42,363 nucleotides of DNA, taken from NCBI GenBank assembly GCA_947460365.1, contig CANHJH010000003.1, forward strand, positions 1 through 42,363, given 5' to 3'. This DNA comes from Sphingobacteriia bacterium. GTDB lineage: Bacteria > Bacteroidota > Bacteroidia > Chitinophagales > Chitinophagaceae. The translations under genes and the position numbers were made by a program. The notes beneath the pieces were generated by a model. The model did not search any database, was not told where the DNA came from, and worked only from the letters and a program-made list of their open reading frames with translations. Numbering within the stretch: position 1 is the first letter of the stretch; every line of letters starts with the position of its first letter. Of this stretch, positions 17,085 to 25,334 are shown one piece after another.

Positions 17085-17749
17085 GCCTATTGAAAAAAAT
17101 ATTAGATAAAAAAAATGTTAGATTAAGAATGCCATTTGGTCATCCTCAACCAGATTGTATCTCAGATTTTCATCAGTATATTGATGAAATCATCAATGAA
17201 TGGAATCATTTTAAACAACTTAAACTTACAACAGGGTTTCCTATAGACGATGTATCGGATGAACAAAGGCTCCTGAATGAAGATAAAAAATGGAAAGCTG
17301 TTTTTTTATATGGGTATGAATATTATACAAATGTTGGGCTAGATTATTTCCCTATAACCTCGCAAATAGTTAAGAAATGGGAAAATGATATTACATTAGT
17401 GTTTTTTTCTACCTTAGAACCGGGAAAACGAATACCCCCTCATGTGGGGAATAATCATGGTGTAATAAGATCCCAGATCGGCATCGATATTAAGGACTAT
17501 ATAAATACAGGTTTACGGGTTGTAAATAATACCGTACAGCTAAAAAATAAAGAAATATTTATTTTTGATGATACCTTTGAACATGAAGCTTGGAATTGCG
17601 GTACATTGCCAAGAACTGTCTTAATTATAGACACACCAAAGAAGCTTCCGCATATATATAACATTTTAAACAAATTTTGGTTAAGTAAAATGAAAAAATC
17701 AACATATGTTCAAAATGCTTTAATCAATATTAAAAAACAGTCATTCTAG
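17081..17749 (+). CDS. Aspartyl/asparaginyl beta-hydroxylase (AspH/LpxO) family oxygenase
   Basis: A second Fe(II)/2-oxoglutarate oxygenase, of the PF05118 fold shared by AspH and by LpxO, the enzyme that 2-hydroxylates lipid A acyl chains. IPPHVGNNHGVIR (118-130) and FIFDDTFEHEAWN (160-172) give the two iron ligands His121 and His168; Arg178 (PRTVLIID) sits ten residues after the second His, as in AspH. Arg130 corresponds to AspH Arg688, but the following conserved His (AspH His690) is replaced here by Gln132. It overlaps the PhyH gene by 4 bp and the PglD-like gene follows 2 bp later. An acyl chain is a plausible substrate given LpxO and the ACP/KAS III pair. Confidence 0.85.
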   Translation: MSLLKKILDKKNVRLRMPFGHPQPDCISDFHQYIDEIINEWNHFKQLKLTTGFPIDDVSDEQRLLNEDKKWKAVFLYGYEYYTNVGLDYFPITSQIVKKWENDITLVFFSTLEPGKRIPPHVGNNHGVIRSQIGIDIKDYINTGLRVVNNTVQLKNKEIFIFDDTFEHEAWNCGTLPRTVLIIDTPKKLPHIYNILNKFWLSKMKKSTYVQNALINIKKQSF

Positions 17750-17751
17750 TT

Positions 17752-18351
17752 ATGGTAATAATTGGTACAGGTGGTTTGGCTAAAGATTTAGTTGGTAGTT
17801 TGGCAAGAGATTTTCGTCATAAAAGTTTTTATTTTTATAATGATCGAGCTGACTGTTTGGATGAATTATTTGTACATAGATATCCAATCATTAAATCTAA
17901 ACTAGCTTTAATTGAACATTTTACTAAACATGAAAACCTTTTTGTGTCTGCAATAGCTAATCCTGTAAATCGATTGCGAATGACAGAAAAAGCAAAGATG
18001 TGGGGAGGTGTGTTAACTACTGTAATAGCTCTTAGAGAAAATGTTAGTGAGTTTTCGAATATATCAAAGGGATGCATAATTCAACCAGATGTAGTGGTAA
18101 GTAGTTGTGTTACTATTGGTGAGGGTACCTTTTTAAATTGTGGTGTCATAATTGGTCATGATGTTTCAATTGGTGAATATTGCTCCTTTGGTCCTGGCGC
18201 AAGAGTTTTAGGGAATGTTTCCATAGGTTCTTTTTCATATATCGGTTGTAATTCTGTAATATTACCCGGCATTAAAATTGGAAATAAGGTAAGGATAGGT
18301 GTAGGAAAGATTATTGACTCAGACATTCCAGATGGAACAAAAATAGTTTAA
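17752..18351 (+). CDS. PglD/NeuD-like sugar O/N-acyltransferase
   Basis: A two-domain acyltransferase. Residues 1-80 form a small nucleotide-binding domain with VIIGTGGLAKDLV at its start, which in PglD binds the UDP part of the sugar substrate. From about residue 105 to 187 hexapeptide repeats (e.g. GCIIQPDVVVSSCVTIGEGT, GEYCSFGPGARVLGNVSIGS) build a left-handed beta-helix. His136 in VIIGHDVSIG fits the catalytic His of PglD. The family transfers acetyl, or other acyl groups, to the amine of 4-amino sugars. Together with the WecE-like enzyme it could finish the acylated amino sugar. It fits between two oxygenase genes with a gap of 2 bp upstream and none downstream. Confidence 0.85.
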   Translation: MVIIGTGGLAKDLVGSLARDFRHKSFYFYNDRADCLDELFVHRYPIIKSKLALIEHFTKHENLFVSAIANPVNRLRMTEKAKMWGGVLTTVIALRENVSEFSNISKGCIIQPDVVVSSCVTIGEGTFLNCGVIIGHDVSIGEYCSFGPGARVLGNVSIGSFSYIGCNSVILPGIKIGNKVRIGVGKIIDSDIPDGTKIV

Positions 18352-19122
18352 ATGTTATTTTTTACAAATTATCATACTGGTCAACCATTTTCTGATTTTA
18401 TTACTTTGTATGGTAGTCACAAGCTGGTGCATGTGATACCTGATAGTAATATAATAGATTTCGATCAATATTACAGACAACTGGCTAAGCAAATTGGTAT
18501 TCCAATTATTTATGAAGAGAACCCTGTAACAGGCGAAATAATGGCAAATAAATGGACAGAAATAAAATATGATAAAAGCAAAGCTGCTGATACATATAAA
18601 CACAGTGCAACGTCGCAGCCACTTCATACTGATTATGGATATTTTAATTTTGAAATTGAAACTTCTTTTTTTTATTGTACAGAACAAGCAGAATTTGGGG
18701 GAGCAACAACTTTTATTGATGTTGACGTATTGGTTGATTTATTAATAAAAAATGAGACTGATTTATTTCATAAATTACAACAAACTAAGATTCATTTTGG
18801 TCGAAAAGAAAATCCTATTACTAATTATAAAGGCTTTATTTTGTCAAGTGACGAGTTGGGATGGAAAATTAATTGGAATTATTATAGAGCAATTGTTAAT
18901 GAAGAAAATAAAGAGATCATCAATCAGTTTAAATATTTTTTAGATACTCAAATTGAAAAATCGGGTGAATTAAAAGAAATTAAATTAAAACCAGGTGAAG
19001 CAGTTTTTTTTAAAGATAGACGATTGCTCCATGGCAGAAATTCTTTCATTGGGAATAGACAATTAAATAAAGGTGCAATAGCTAATTCTATACCAGTTGG
19101 TATTGTTAAACTATTACAATAA
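18352..19122 (+). CDS. TauD/TfdA family Fe(II)/2-oxoglutarate oxygenase
   Basis: The third, structurally distinct 2-oxoglutarate oxygenase in three kilobases. Iron ligands are His92 and Asp94 in SQPLHTDYGYF, and His227 in DRRLLHGRNSF; GNRQLN (234-239) holds the Arg that would bind 2-oxoglutarate. GGATTFIDV (117-124) is also family-typical, resembling the clavaminate-synthase/gamma-butyrobetaine side of the family. No signal peptide. The ATG at 18352 follows the previous stop directly. TauD relatives hydroxylate small acids, amines or sulfonates and also carrier-bound amino acids. Location suggests a modification step in the same pathway as the two other oxygenases; the substrate cannot be read. 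Confidence 0.87.
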   Translation: MLFFTNYHTGQPFSDFITLYGSHKLVHVIPDSNIIDFDQYYRQLAKQIGIPIIYEENPVTGEIMANKWTEIKYDKSKAADTYKHSATSQPLHTDYGYFNFEIETSFFYCTEQAEFGGATTFIDVDVLVDLLIKNETDLFHKLQQTKIHFGRKENPITNYKGFILSSDELGWKINWNYYRAIVNEENKEIINQFKYFLDTQIEKSGELKEIKLKPGEAVFFKDRRLLHGRNSFIGNRQLNKGAIANSIPVGIVKLLQ

Positions 19123-19131
19123 ACTGCCTAA

Positions 19132-20025
19132 ATGAAACTTACCGTAGTTGTCTTAACATATAATCATGAAAAGTACATCAGGCAAACACTGGAAGGTATT
19201 TGCATGCAAGAAACTAACTTCAAGTTCAATATTGTTATTGCAGATGATGGATCTACTGATGAGACTAAAAAAGAAATTGAATTATTTAAATCAACTACAA
19301 TTATTCCTATTCAGGAATTTCATTCAATTTCTAATAACGGTGTATTGAAAAATGCATTAGGTATATTCAATAAAATTGAAGGCGATTATATTGCATTTGT
19401 TGATGGAGATGATTATTGGACTTCGCCATTAAAACTCCAGCAGCAAGTTGATTTCCTTGATTTAAATTTTGACTACTCCGGTTGCTTTCATGATACCTCC
19501 ATATTAAGTGATTTAAAATCTTCAGCCATTTTATTTGGGAATTCGAAAAAATATTCTGAAATATATAAGTATAACAATGAAATTTACCCTTCAGATATTC
19601 TTAAGCGATTAATCATTCCTACTTCGTCTTTAGTTCTTCGTTCAACGTTTTTAAAGAAATTAGATTTGTTACTTTTTAAGGATGATTATTCAATAATATG
19701 GAAATTGTGTTGTTTAGCTATTGCTAAAAGTAAGTTTTATTATTTTAATGAAATCATGAGTGTATATAGAAACCATGCATCGGGTATTTCTAAATATAAC
19801 AATGTTCAGTTTCATAATTCTCATGCAATTTTTCTGCAATCATTGACTAAAAGTATAGATTTTAAAGATTATTTAGTAGATATATATACCGCATTAACAA
19901 AAGAATATACGCTAGTGTTAGAACGTTCTTTAAAAAAAGATAAACAATTGAAAAATATTTTTTATTTGTACTTAATGGCAGAATTAAAAAAGATTTATTA
20001 TTTCTATAAATCAATCTTTAAATAA
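19132..20025 (+). CDS. Family 2 glycosyltransferase
   Basis: A soluble GT2 enzyme with TVVVLTYNHEKYIRQTLEG (3-22 in pieces), IVIADDGSTDET (35-45) and the metal-binding FVDGDDYWTSP (89-99). After it the chain shows an SSLVLRSTFLK element, common in transferases of surface polysaccharide loci, and a basic C-terminus without membrane helices. It begins 9 bp after the TauD-like gene and 17 bp before asnB, in the same direction. It would add one sugar to a lipid-linked oligosaccharide at the cytoplasmic face. The donor and linkage are unknown. Confidence 0.87.
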   Translation: MKLTVVVLTYNHEKYIRQTLEGICMQETNFKFNIVIADDGSTDETKKEIELFKSTTIIPIQEFHSISNNGVLKNALGIFNKIEGDYIAFVDGDDYWTSPLKLQQQVDFLDLNFDYSGCFHDTSILSDLKSSAILFGNSKKYSEIYKYNNEIYPSDILKRLIIPTSSLVLRSTFLKKLDLLLFKDDYSIIWKLCCLAIAKSKFYYFNEIMSVYRNHASGISKYNNVQFHNSHAIFLQSLTKSIDFKDYLVDIYTALTKEYTLVLERSLKKDKQLKNIFYLYLMAELKKIYYFYKSIFK

Positions 20026-20042
20026 TCATTTAACAAGAAATT

Positions 20043-21818
20043 ATGTGCGGAATTGTTGGATGGATTAATAATACTAATGAAATAAATAAACAGCACTTTC
20101 AATCAATGGTTGAATCACTTCGTCATCGTGGACCAGATGCTGAGAGTGTATATATTTCGGCAAATAATAAAATTGCTTTTGGTCACACTAGATTAGCTTT
20201 TATTGATTTAACAGTATCTAGTAATCAGCCTTTATGTAACAACAAAAAAAATATTTGGATAACTTTTAATGGAGAGATTTATAATTATTTAGAACTGAAA
20301 AAAGAATTAATTGATTCTTATTCTTTTAATACCAATTCAGATGCCGAAGTGCTTATTGCTGCTTATGAAATATGGGGAATCTCATTTGTTAATCGTTTAA
20401 AGGGCATGTTTGCTATTGCTATTTTAGATGAAAGCGTTAATCAGCTGTACTTAATACGGGATAGATTTGGTATAAAGCCTTTGTATTATTATATCAGTAA
20501 CAATCAATTAATATTTGCCTCTGAGTTAAAAGCAATTATCTGTTCTGGAGTGGTCAATAAAACAATCGACTATAGCTCTTTTGCTGACTTTTTTGTTTAT
20601 CGATATATTCCATCACCCAAAACAATTTGGAAAAATATTTATAAAGTTGAACCTGCTCATTATATTAGTATTGATCTCACTAGCTTAAAATATGATGTTG
20701 TAGAATATTGGGAATTAATTTTTAATCCAAATAAGCAATTTAATGACAACTTGATTAATGAAGTGGGGAGGCTTTTAAGAAAATCAGTTCTTGAACATAC
20801 TAAAGCCGATGTTCCAATAGGTGCATTTTTGAGTGGAGGGTATGATAGTAGTGCTTTGGTATCTTTTATGAAAAATTTAGGCGAATCACCTAAAACATTT
20901 TCCATAGGGTTTAAAAACTGGAATAAAAGTGAACATAGCTTTGCTAAATTGGTTGCTGATCATCTGCAATTAGATAATGAATCTATAGTTGCAGATCAAC
21001 AAAGCATATCTCAAATTGATGAGATGGCTAATGTTTATGATGAACCAATTGCAGATATTTCGATCATTCCTACTTTTATGGTAGCTAAATTAGCTGCTAA
21101 ATCTAGAAAAGCAGTTTTAAGTGGGGAAGGAGCAGATGAATTATTTGCTGGTTATACTTGGCAACAAGATTTTAAACAAAAAGCTACTTCCACAAATTAC
21201 TTCTCTAAAGTCTTTGCTAAAATTAAGACAAATGATACCGTTGATTTTTATGCCAAATCTATGGCCATGGGCTGGTTTGATAATCGAGAATTAAAAAAAA
21301 TGTTATGTCCGCATTTACATCAATATATACCTAAAGACTGTCATTGGTTTTATCGCAAACATTTTAATAAATCATTATCTCCGTTAAAATCAATTCAATA
21401 CTTAGATGTTAAATGTTTTATGGCTGAATTAGTCCTTACCAAAGTTGATCGGGCAAGTATGGCTAATTCATTGGAAGTTAGGGTGCCTTTCTTAGATCAC
21501 GATCTATTTGAGCAGATTTATTGCATTGATGAAAAATTGATGTTTAATCCAAATCAATCCAAGCATTTATTGTATGAAAACATTAAAAACGATCTTCCAG
21601 AAATTATTTTAAAAAGAAAAAAACAAGGTTTTGTTGGACCCGATGATTATTATATGCAAACTGAATTTTATAAAGAAGAATTATCGAATGCTACATTAGT
21701 TGAACATAACATTATTCAACAATCATACATTGATGAATTGTTAAATAATAAATATGATTGGAAATTATGGAAAATTTTAGTGATGGAAAAGTGGTTTAAT
21801 CAATGGATAGCAAATTAG
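20043..21818 (+). CDS. asnB: Glutamine-hydrolysing asparagine synthase-like amidotransferase
   Basis: A two-domain amidotransferase. Cys2 (MCGIVGWIN) is the glutaminase nucleophile, with LRHRGPDAE (26-34) and FNGEIYNY (75-82) following. The synthetase domain carries the ATP pyrophosphatase loop SGGYDSSAL (264-272) and SGEGADELFAGY. At 591 residues it is normal for the family. In surface-polysaccharide clusters such proteins often amidate a carboxyl group of a uronic or other acidic sugar, or of a decorating acid, rather than make free asparagine. Because it sits between glycosyltransferases and an epimerase, that role is plausible but not shown. Transcription is in line with both neighbours. 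Confidence 0.88.
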   Translation: MCGIVGWINNTNEINKQHFQSMVESLRHRGPDAESVYISANNKIAFGHTRLAFIDLTVSSNQPLCNNKKNIWITFNGEIYNYLELKKELIDSYSFNTNSDAEVLIAAYEIWGISFVNRLKGMFAIAILDESVNQLYLIRDRFGIKPLYYYISNNQLIFASELKAIICSGVVNKTIDYSSFADFFVYRYIPSPKTIWKNIYKVEPAHYISIDLTSLKYDVVEYWELIFNPNKQFNDNLINEVGRLLRKSVLEHTKADVPIGAFLSGGYDSSALVSFMKNLGESPKTFSIGFKNWNKSEHSFAKLVADHLQLDNESIVADQQSISQIDEMANVYDEPIADISIIPTFMVAKLAAKSRKAVLSGEGADELFAGYTWQQDFKQKATSTNYFSKVFAKIKTNDTVDFYAKSMAMGWFDNRELKKMLCPHLHQYIPKDCHWFYRKHFNKSLSPLKSIQYLDVKCFMAELVLTKVDRASMANSLEVRVPFLDHDLFEQIYCIDEKLMFNPNQSKHLLYENIKNDLPEIILKRKKQGFVGPDDYYMQTEFYKEELSNATLVEHNIIQQSYIDELLNNKYDWKLWKILVMEKWFNQWIAN

Positions 21819-21865
21819 TTTGGCTTAGCCTATTTTTAAGTTTAATAATTTAATAGCAACTGTGC

Positions 21866-22810
21866 ATGGATAAAAATATACTGATTACTGGCGGAGCGGG
21901 TTTTATAGGGTTTCACTTGAACAAAATATTGCAAAATCAATTTAACGTTTCTTCCATAGATTCGTTGAATGATCAGCATATTGCATCTATTATAAGAAGT
22001 AAGCGTATATCAAATTTAAGTAAAGTTGATATCAATGATGGTTTTATTGACCAACTTAATACAAAACCCGATGTGGTAGTACACCTTGCTGCTGAAACAG
22101 GCATTGCTGCCTCATTAATGCATCCAGAAAAATATCTAATTGCTAATATTCAGGGCACTTTTAATGTTTTAGAGCAATGTCGTAAAAATGGGATTAAATA
22201 CCTGATTTATGCTAGTAGTTCTTCAGTGTATGCTCCAAAACAAGAAACTTCTATGCATGAACAAGATTCTTCAGATGTACAACTTTCCTTTTATGGAACC
22301 TCAAAAAAATTAGGTGAAGTAATGATTGAGAATTATTGCAAACAATATGGTATTACTGCAATCGGATTGAGATTTTTTACGGTTTATGGATCATGGACAA
22401 GGCCTGACATGGCTGCATATAAATTTATGATGCAAATAGAAAATAAACAACCAGTAACATTATATAATGATGGACAAATATTTAGAGACTTTACCCATGT
22501 TAGTGACATTGTTATTGCTATTAGTTATTTGATAAAAAAAATTCAGTCAGAAGATGCAGGTTTACATCAGATTTTTAATTTAGGTTATGGGAAACCTATA
22601 TCTGTTAAGCATTATGTTGATGTAATTGCGGATTATATGAAAAGTAGCGTAAGTTATGAATTTAAAAAATTACCTGATAATGAATTAACCTATACACATT
22701 GTAATAATGACAAATTGTATGCATATTTAGGCTACAAACCAACATGTAGTCTCCTGACTGGAATTGATGAGATGGTAAACTGGTTCAAATTAAATAAATA
22801 TGAAAAATAA
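21866..22810 (+). CDS. NAD-dependent nucleotide-sugar epimerase (SDR)
   Basis: An extended short-chain dehydrogenase that would invert a hydroxyl of an NDP-sugar, in pattern close to UDP-glucuronate/UDP-glucose 4-epimerases. The NAD-binding ITGGAGFIGFHLN lies at 7-19, VVHLAAETG at 71-79, the catalytic SSSSVYAP with Tyr143-x3-Lys147 in SFYGTSKKLG, and GLRFFTVYG with an FRDFTHVSDI motif downstream. Length 314 residues is normal. It overlaps the next gene by 11 bp. A glucuronate/galacturonate epimerase would agree with the neighbouring amidotransferase, since amidated uronic acids need a uronic acid donor; this link is inference. Other NDP-sugars are possible. Confidence 0.87.
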   Translation: MDKNILITGGAGFIGFHLNKILQNQFNVSSIDSLNDQHIASIIRSKRISNLSKVDINDGFIDQLNTKPDVVVHLAAETGIAASLMHPEKYLIANIQGTFNVLEQCRKNGIKYLIYASSSSVYAPKQETSMHEQDSSDVQLSFYGTSKKLGEVMIENYCKQYGITAIGLRFFTVYGSWTRPDMAAYKFMMQIENKQPVTLYNDGQIFRDFTHVSDIVIAISYLIKKIQSEDAGLHQIFNLGYGKPISVKHYVDVIADYMKSSVSYEFKKLPDNELTYTHCNNDKLYAYLGYKPTCSLLTGIDEMVNWFKLNKYEK

Positions 22811-23993
22811 TATATTTGTATTTGTTGTTTGTGGAGTTAAAGAACACATAGATACCCTTCATTTTTCAATTAAGTGTTTGATGAAATTTACTAAATTTCA
22901 AATATTTGTTGTAACTGATGTTGAAAGAAATGAGATAGAAATAATTCATCACAAAATAATTGACATTAAAACACCTCCGAATTATAATCATCATCAGGCA
23001 AGTATTTTTCTTAAAACCGGATTACATAAATTTTTACCTAAAGGAAACAATTACTGTTATTTAGATTCCGATGTTATTGCCTTATCTGCATTCTGCGATC
23101 AAATATTTGATCTATTTATTGCACCAATAAGATTTGCACCTGATCATTGTAAAATTCAAAAATTTAGTCCTCATGCTGTTAATTGCGGTTGCTCAATTAA
23201 ATGGTCAAAAGATAGAGATATATTTAATACTGCAATTAAGGAAATGGTAAATACAAACAATGAAAAAATTGTTGACCATTATTTAATTGACAAACAAAAA
23301 GAACTTCAATTTGAATTGGAACTGATAAAAAAAACACGAATTAAAAAAATATTCATCGGATTTAAATATTTTATATCCTTTTCAAAGTTCAAACTAAATC
23401 AAACCTTTTTTTTTGATAAAAAAAATAGAGTATGGCATTTAAGCTCTGGCGAAAAGATATTTTATGAATTTAACGTTACAAAAATTGAAACTGTAACAGG
23501 ATTTCGATATTCAAGGATTAAACAGCAATGGTTAAATAAAGATGGAATTAATATTTGGGATGATCATTGTAATCATTTGGCTCAATTTATTTTCAATACA
23601 TTTAATATTAAAATTAGAAAACCTAATTGGCAACATTGGAATGGAGGTGTTTTCTTATTTAATGATCTTAGTTATAAATTTCTTGAATCTTGGCATTTAA
23701 AAACATTAAAAATATTTGAGCTGTCCGATTGGAAAACACGTGATCAGGGCACACTTATTGCTACAGCATGGGAATTTAATTTAAGTTGTCAACCGGTTTT
23801 AGATAAAAAATGGAATTTTATAGCAGATTTCCAAAATAATGGATTGGTTCTGGATAGTGCTTCTGGTGGTATAAGTGATAATAATTTAAATAATATATAT
23901 CATCCTATTTTTGTGCATGTTTATCATAATTGGGGAAACACTGAATGGAGTATCTGGAAATGGATTATGAATAAAATTGATATTTTAAACTAA
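22800..23993 (+). CDS. Putative glycosyltransferase with DxD motif (GT8-like fold)
   Basis: A 397-residue protein with a GT-A-like core. IFVFVVCGVKEHIDTL at the N-terminus, NYCYLDSDVIAL (DxD at 89-91) and the later HWNGGVFLFN are a pattern shared by GT8-like and related retaining transferases, in which the third segment is near the acceptor site; TRDQGTLIATAW is also common there. A roughly 100-residue basic, aromatic-rich insertion lies between the DxD and the HWNGG element, longer than usual. It starts inside the epimerase gene with 11 bp overlap, so the two are likely coupled. No membrane helices are seen. Donor and acceptor are unknown. Confidence 0.68.
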   Translation: MKNNIFVFVVCGVKEHIDTLHFSIKCLMKFTKFQIFVVTDVERNEIEIIHHKIIDIKTPPNYNHHQASIFLKTGLHKFLPKGNNYCYLDSDVIALSAFCDQIFDLFIAPIRFAPDHCKIQKFSPHAVNCGCSIKWSKDRDIFNTAIKEMVNTNNEKIVDHYLIDKQKELQFELELIKKTRIKKIFIGFKYFISFSKFKLNQTFFFDKKNRVWHLSSGEKIFYEFNVTKIETVTGFRYSRIKQQWLNKDGINIWDDHCNHLAQFIFNTFNIKIRKPNWQHWNGGVFLFNDLSYKFLESWHLKTLKIFELSDWKTRDQGTLIATAWEFNLSCQPVLDKKWNFIADFQNNGLVLDSASGGISDNNLNNIYHPIFVHVYHNWGNTEWSIWKWIMNKIDILN

Positions 23994-24007
23994 CATATTA
24001 TCATTTA

Positions 24008-24451
24008 TTGAAACAGATATTTAAAAAATATAGTTTAATAACCATCGCAATAACCTATATATTTACTAGTTTAATTATTGGTGAATTTCATCCATTTTCT
24101 AAATATCCAATGTATAGTTCTTTTCCAAATTGGTCATATTCTTTTTTTATTACAGATTCAAATAATAAATTTATACCCTTTAATAAATTTAATATGTCTG
24201 GTGGAGAAATGGGACATTGGTTTTATTCAATTTGTGAAAGTAAAAAAATTAAATATGGGAATGGGATGGAATCTGGACAAGAATTAAATTTTGTTGGAAG
24301 TGAAATGATACATTTAATGTTTCAAAAAAGTAAGCATGTATCAGAGATTTCTAATATAAAAAAAATAAAATTATACAGGTTGTTTTGTTTTTATAGTAAC
24401 GATACCATTCAAAAAAAATATTATTTAATGTATGAAGGCAATGTTAAATAA
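24008..24451 (+). CDS. Small membrane-anchored protein of unknown function
   Basis: Not recognised. The chain has one N-terminal hydrophobic segment (about residues 9-27, SLITIAITYIFTSLIIGEF) and about 115 polar and aromatic residues with HPFSKYPMYSSFPNWSYSF and MGHWFYSICESK, probably outside the cytoplasm. The only sensible start is TTG at 24008, since the next in-frame ATG would remove the membrane anchor. It overlaps the following multi-pass membrane gene by 20 bp, a tight link suggesting that the products form a unit. Similar small partners are common beside HTTM-type membrane proteins in Bacteroidota, but this rests on memory of the arrangement only. Confidence 0.62.
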   Translation: MKQIFKKYSLITIAITYIFTSLIIGEFHPFSKYPMYSSFPNWSYSFFITDSNNKFIPFNKFNMSGGEMGHWFYSICESKKIKYGNGMESGQELNFVGSEMIHLMFQKSKHVSEISNIKKIKLYRLFCFYSNDTIQKKYYLMYEGNVK

Positions 24452-25283
24452 TAAATATTTTGGTACATCGCTTTATATTGAATGGTTATTCATCAAGATA
24501 TCATTCATTCTTTTTTGGTTTATAACCTTCTACTTTTCTATATTAAATAGTCACCAAATCCCACTTCCAGTTGGAATTTGCACATTAGTAAATTTAAATT
24601 GGATTTTATACCCAATAATAAAAAACATCGTTATTTTCTTTACTTTAATATTTTGTATTTTTTACTTATTGGAGTACAAAATGCGTTGGATTTGTTTTTT
24701 ACTGTTTATAATTAGCTTAATTTCTTTTTCAATTGAAGAGTCTAATGGGATATACAATAGAAATACTTTACTTACTGTAATTTTATTTGTTCAATTTATT
24801 TCGTATTTAAAAGATCATAATAATCAATTTAACAATAGTGCGTTACAATACTCCATTCAAGTAATTGCTGGAGCTTATACTTTGTCAGCTATGTCTAAAT
24901 TGGTCGAGTCTGGTTTATTTTGGATTGTAGATGGTAAAAGAATTACTTTACAGATACTTAAATCTCATTTTCAGGAATATTCTGATTTTGGGAATAACTC
25001 TTTTTTATTACATGGAGACATTTTGGTTAAGTTTATTGAAAATCATACTTTTCTTCTTTATATTGTGTTAAGTGTATCTTTACTTTTAGAATTGTTTGCA
25101 TTAGCTACCTTAAAGAATAAAAAGATCAAATTGATTTATGGTATTTTACTGTTAGTTATGCATTTAGGAATCTATATCATAATGGATATTTTAATTTTAC
25201 CAATAATTGCGCCTATGATTATTTTTATGATTAATCCTTTGTTTTATGCATTTAAATTGTTTACTGCTATTCATCATCGTTAA
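24432..25283 (+). CDS. HTTM/DoxX-like multi-pass membrane protein
   Basis: A 283-residue integral membrane protein with about eight hydrophobic segments. The middle section GAYTLSAMSKLVESGLFWIVDGKRI (about 148-172), followed by a membrane helix containing LLELFALAT and another with LVMHLGIYIIMDI, follows the pattern of HTTM proteins, the membrane domain shared with vitamin K-dependent carboxylase. No catalytic motif of that enzyme is clear. The ATG at 24432 overlaps the preceding gene by 20 bp. It could be a membrane oxidoreductase or transferase acting on glycan or lipid. A flippase or polymerase (Wzx, Wzy) is less likely, because those have 10-14 helices. Family assignment is tentative. Confidence 0.55.
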   Translation: MKAMLNNKYFGTSLYIEWLFIKISFILFWFITFYFSILNSHQIPLPVGICTLVNLNWILYPIIKNIVIFFTLIFCIFYLLEYKMRWICFLLFIISLISFSIEESNGIYNRNTLLTVILFVQFISYLKDHNNQFNNSALQYSIQVIAGAYTLSAMSKLVESGLFWIVDGKRITLQILKSHFQEYSDFGNNSFLLHGDILVKFIENHTFLLYIVLSVSLLLELFALATLKNKKIKLIYGILLLVMHLGIYIIMDILILPIIAPMIIFMINPLFYAFKLFTAIHHR

Positions 25284-25334
25284 AGATAAATTAACCACAC
25301 AATCAATACTTCATAAATCACTACTTATAATATA

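Noticed and set aside
21819-21865. Small GGC-TTA-GCC hairpin after asnB
   Set aside because: Only a three-base stem, too weak for a terminator.
24432-25283. O-antigen polymerase (Wzy) or flippase (Wzx)
   Set aside because: Too short, with about eight helices, and it resembles HTTM proteins more than either of those.
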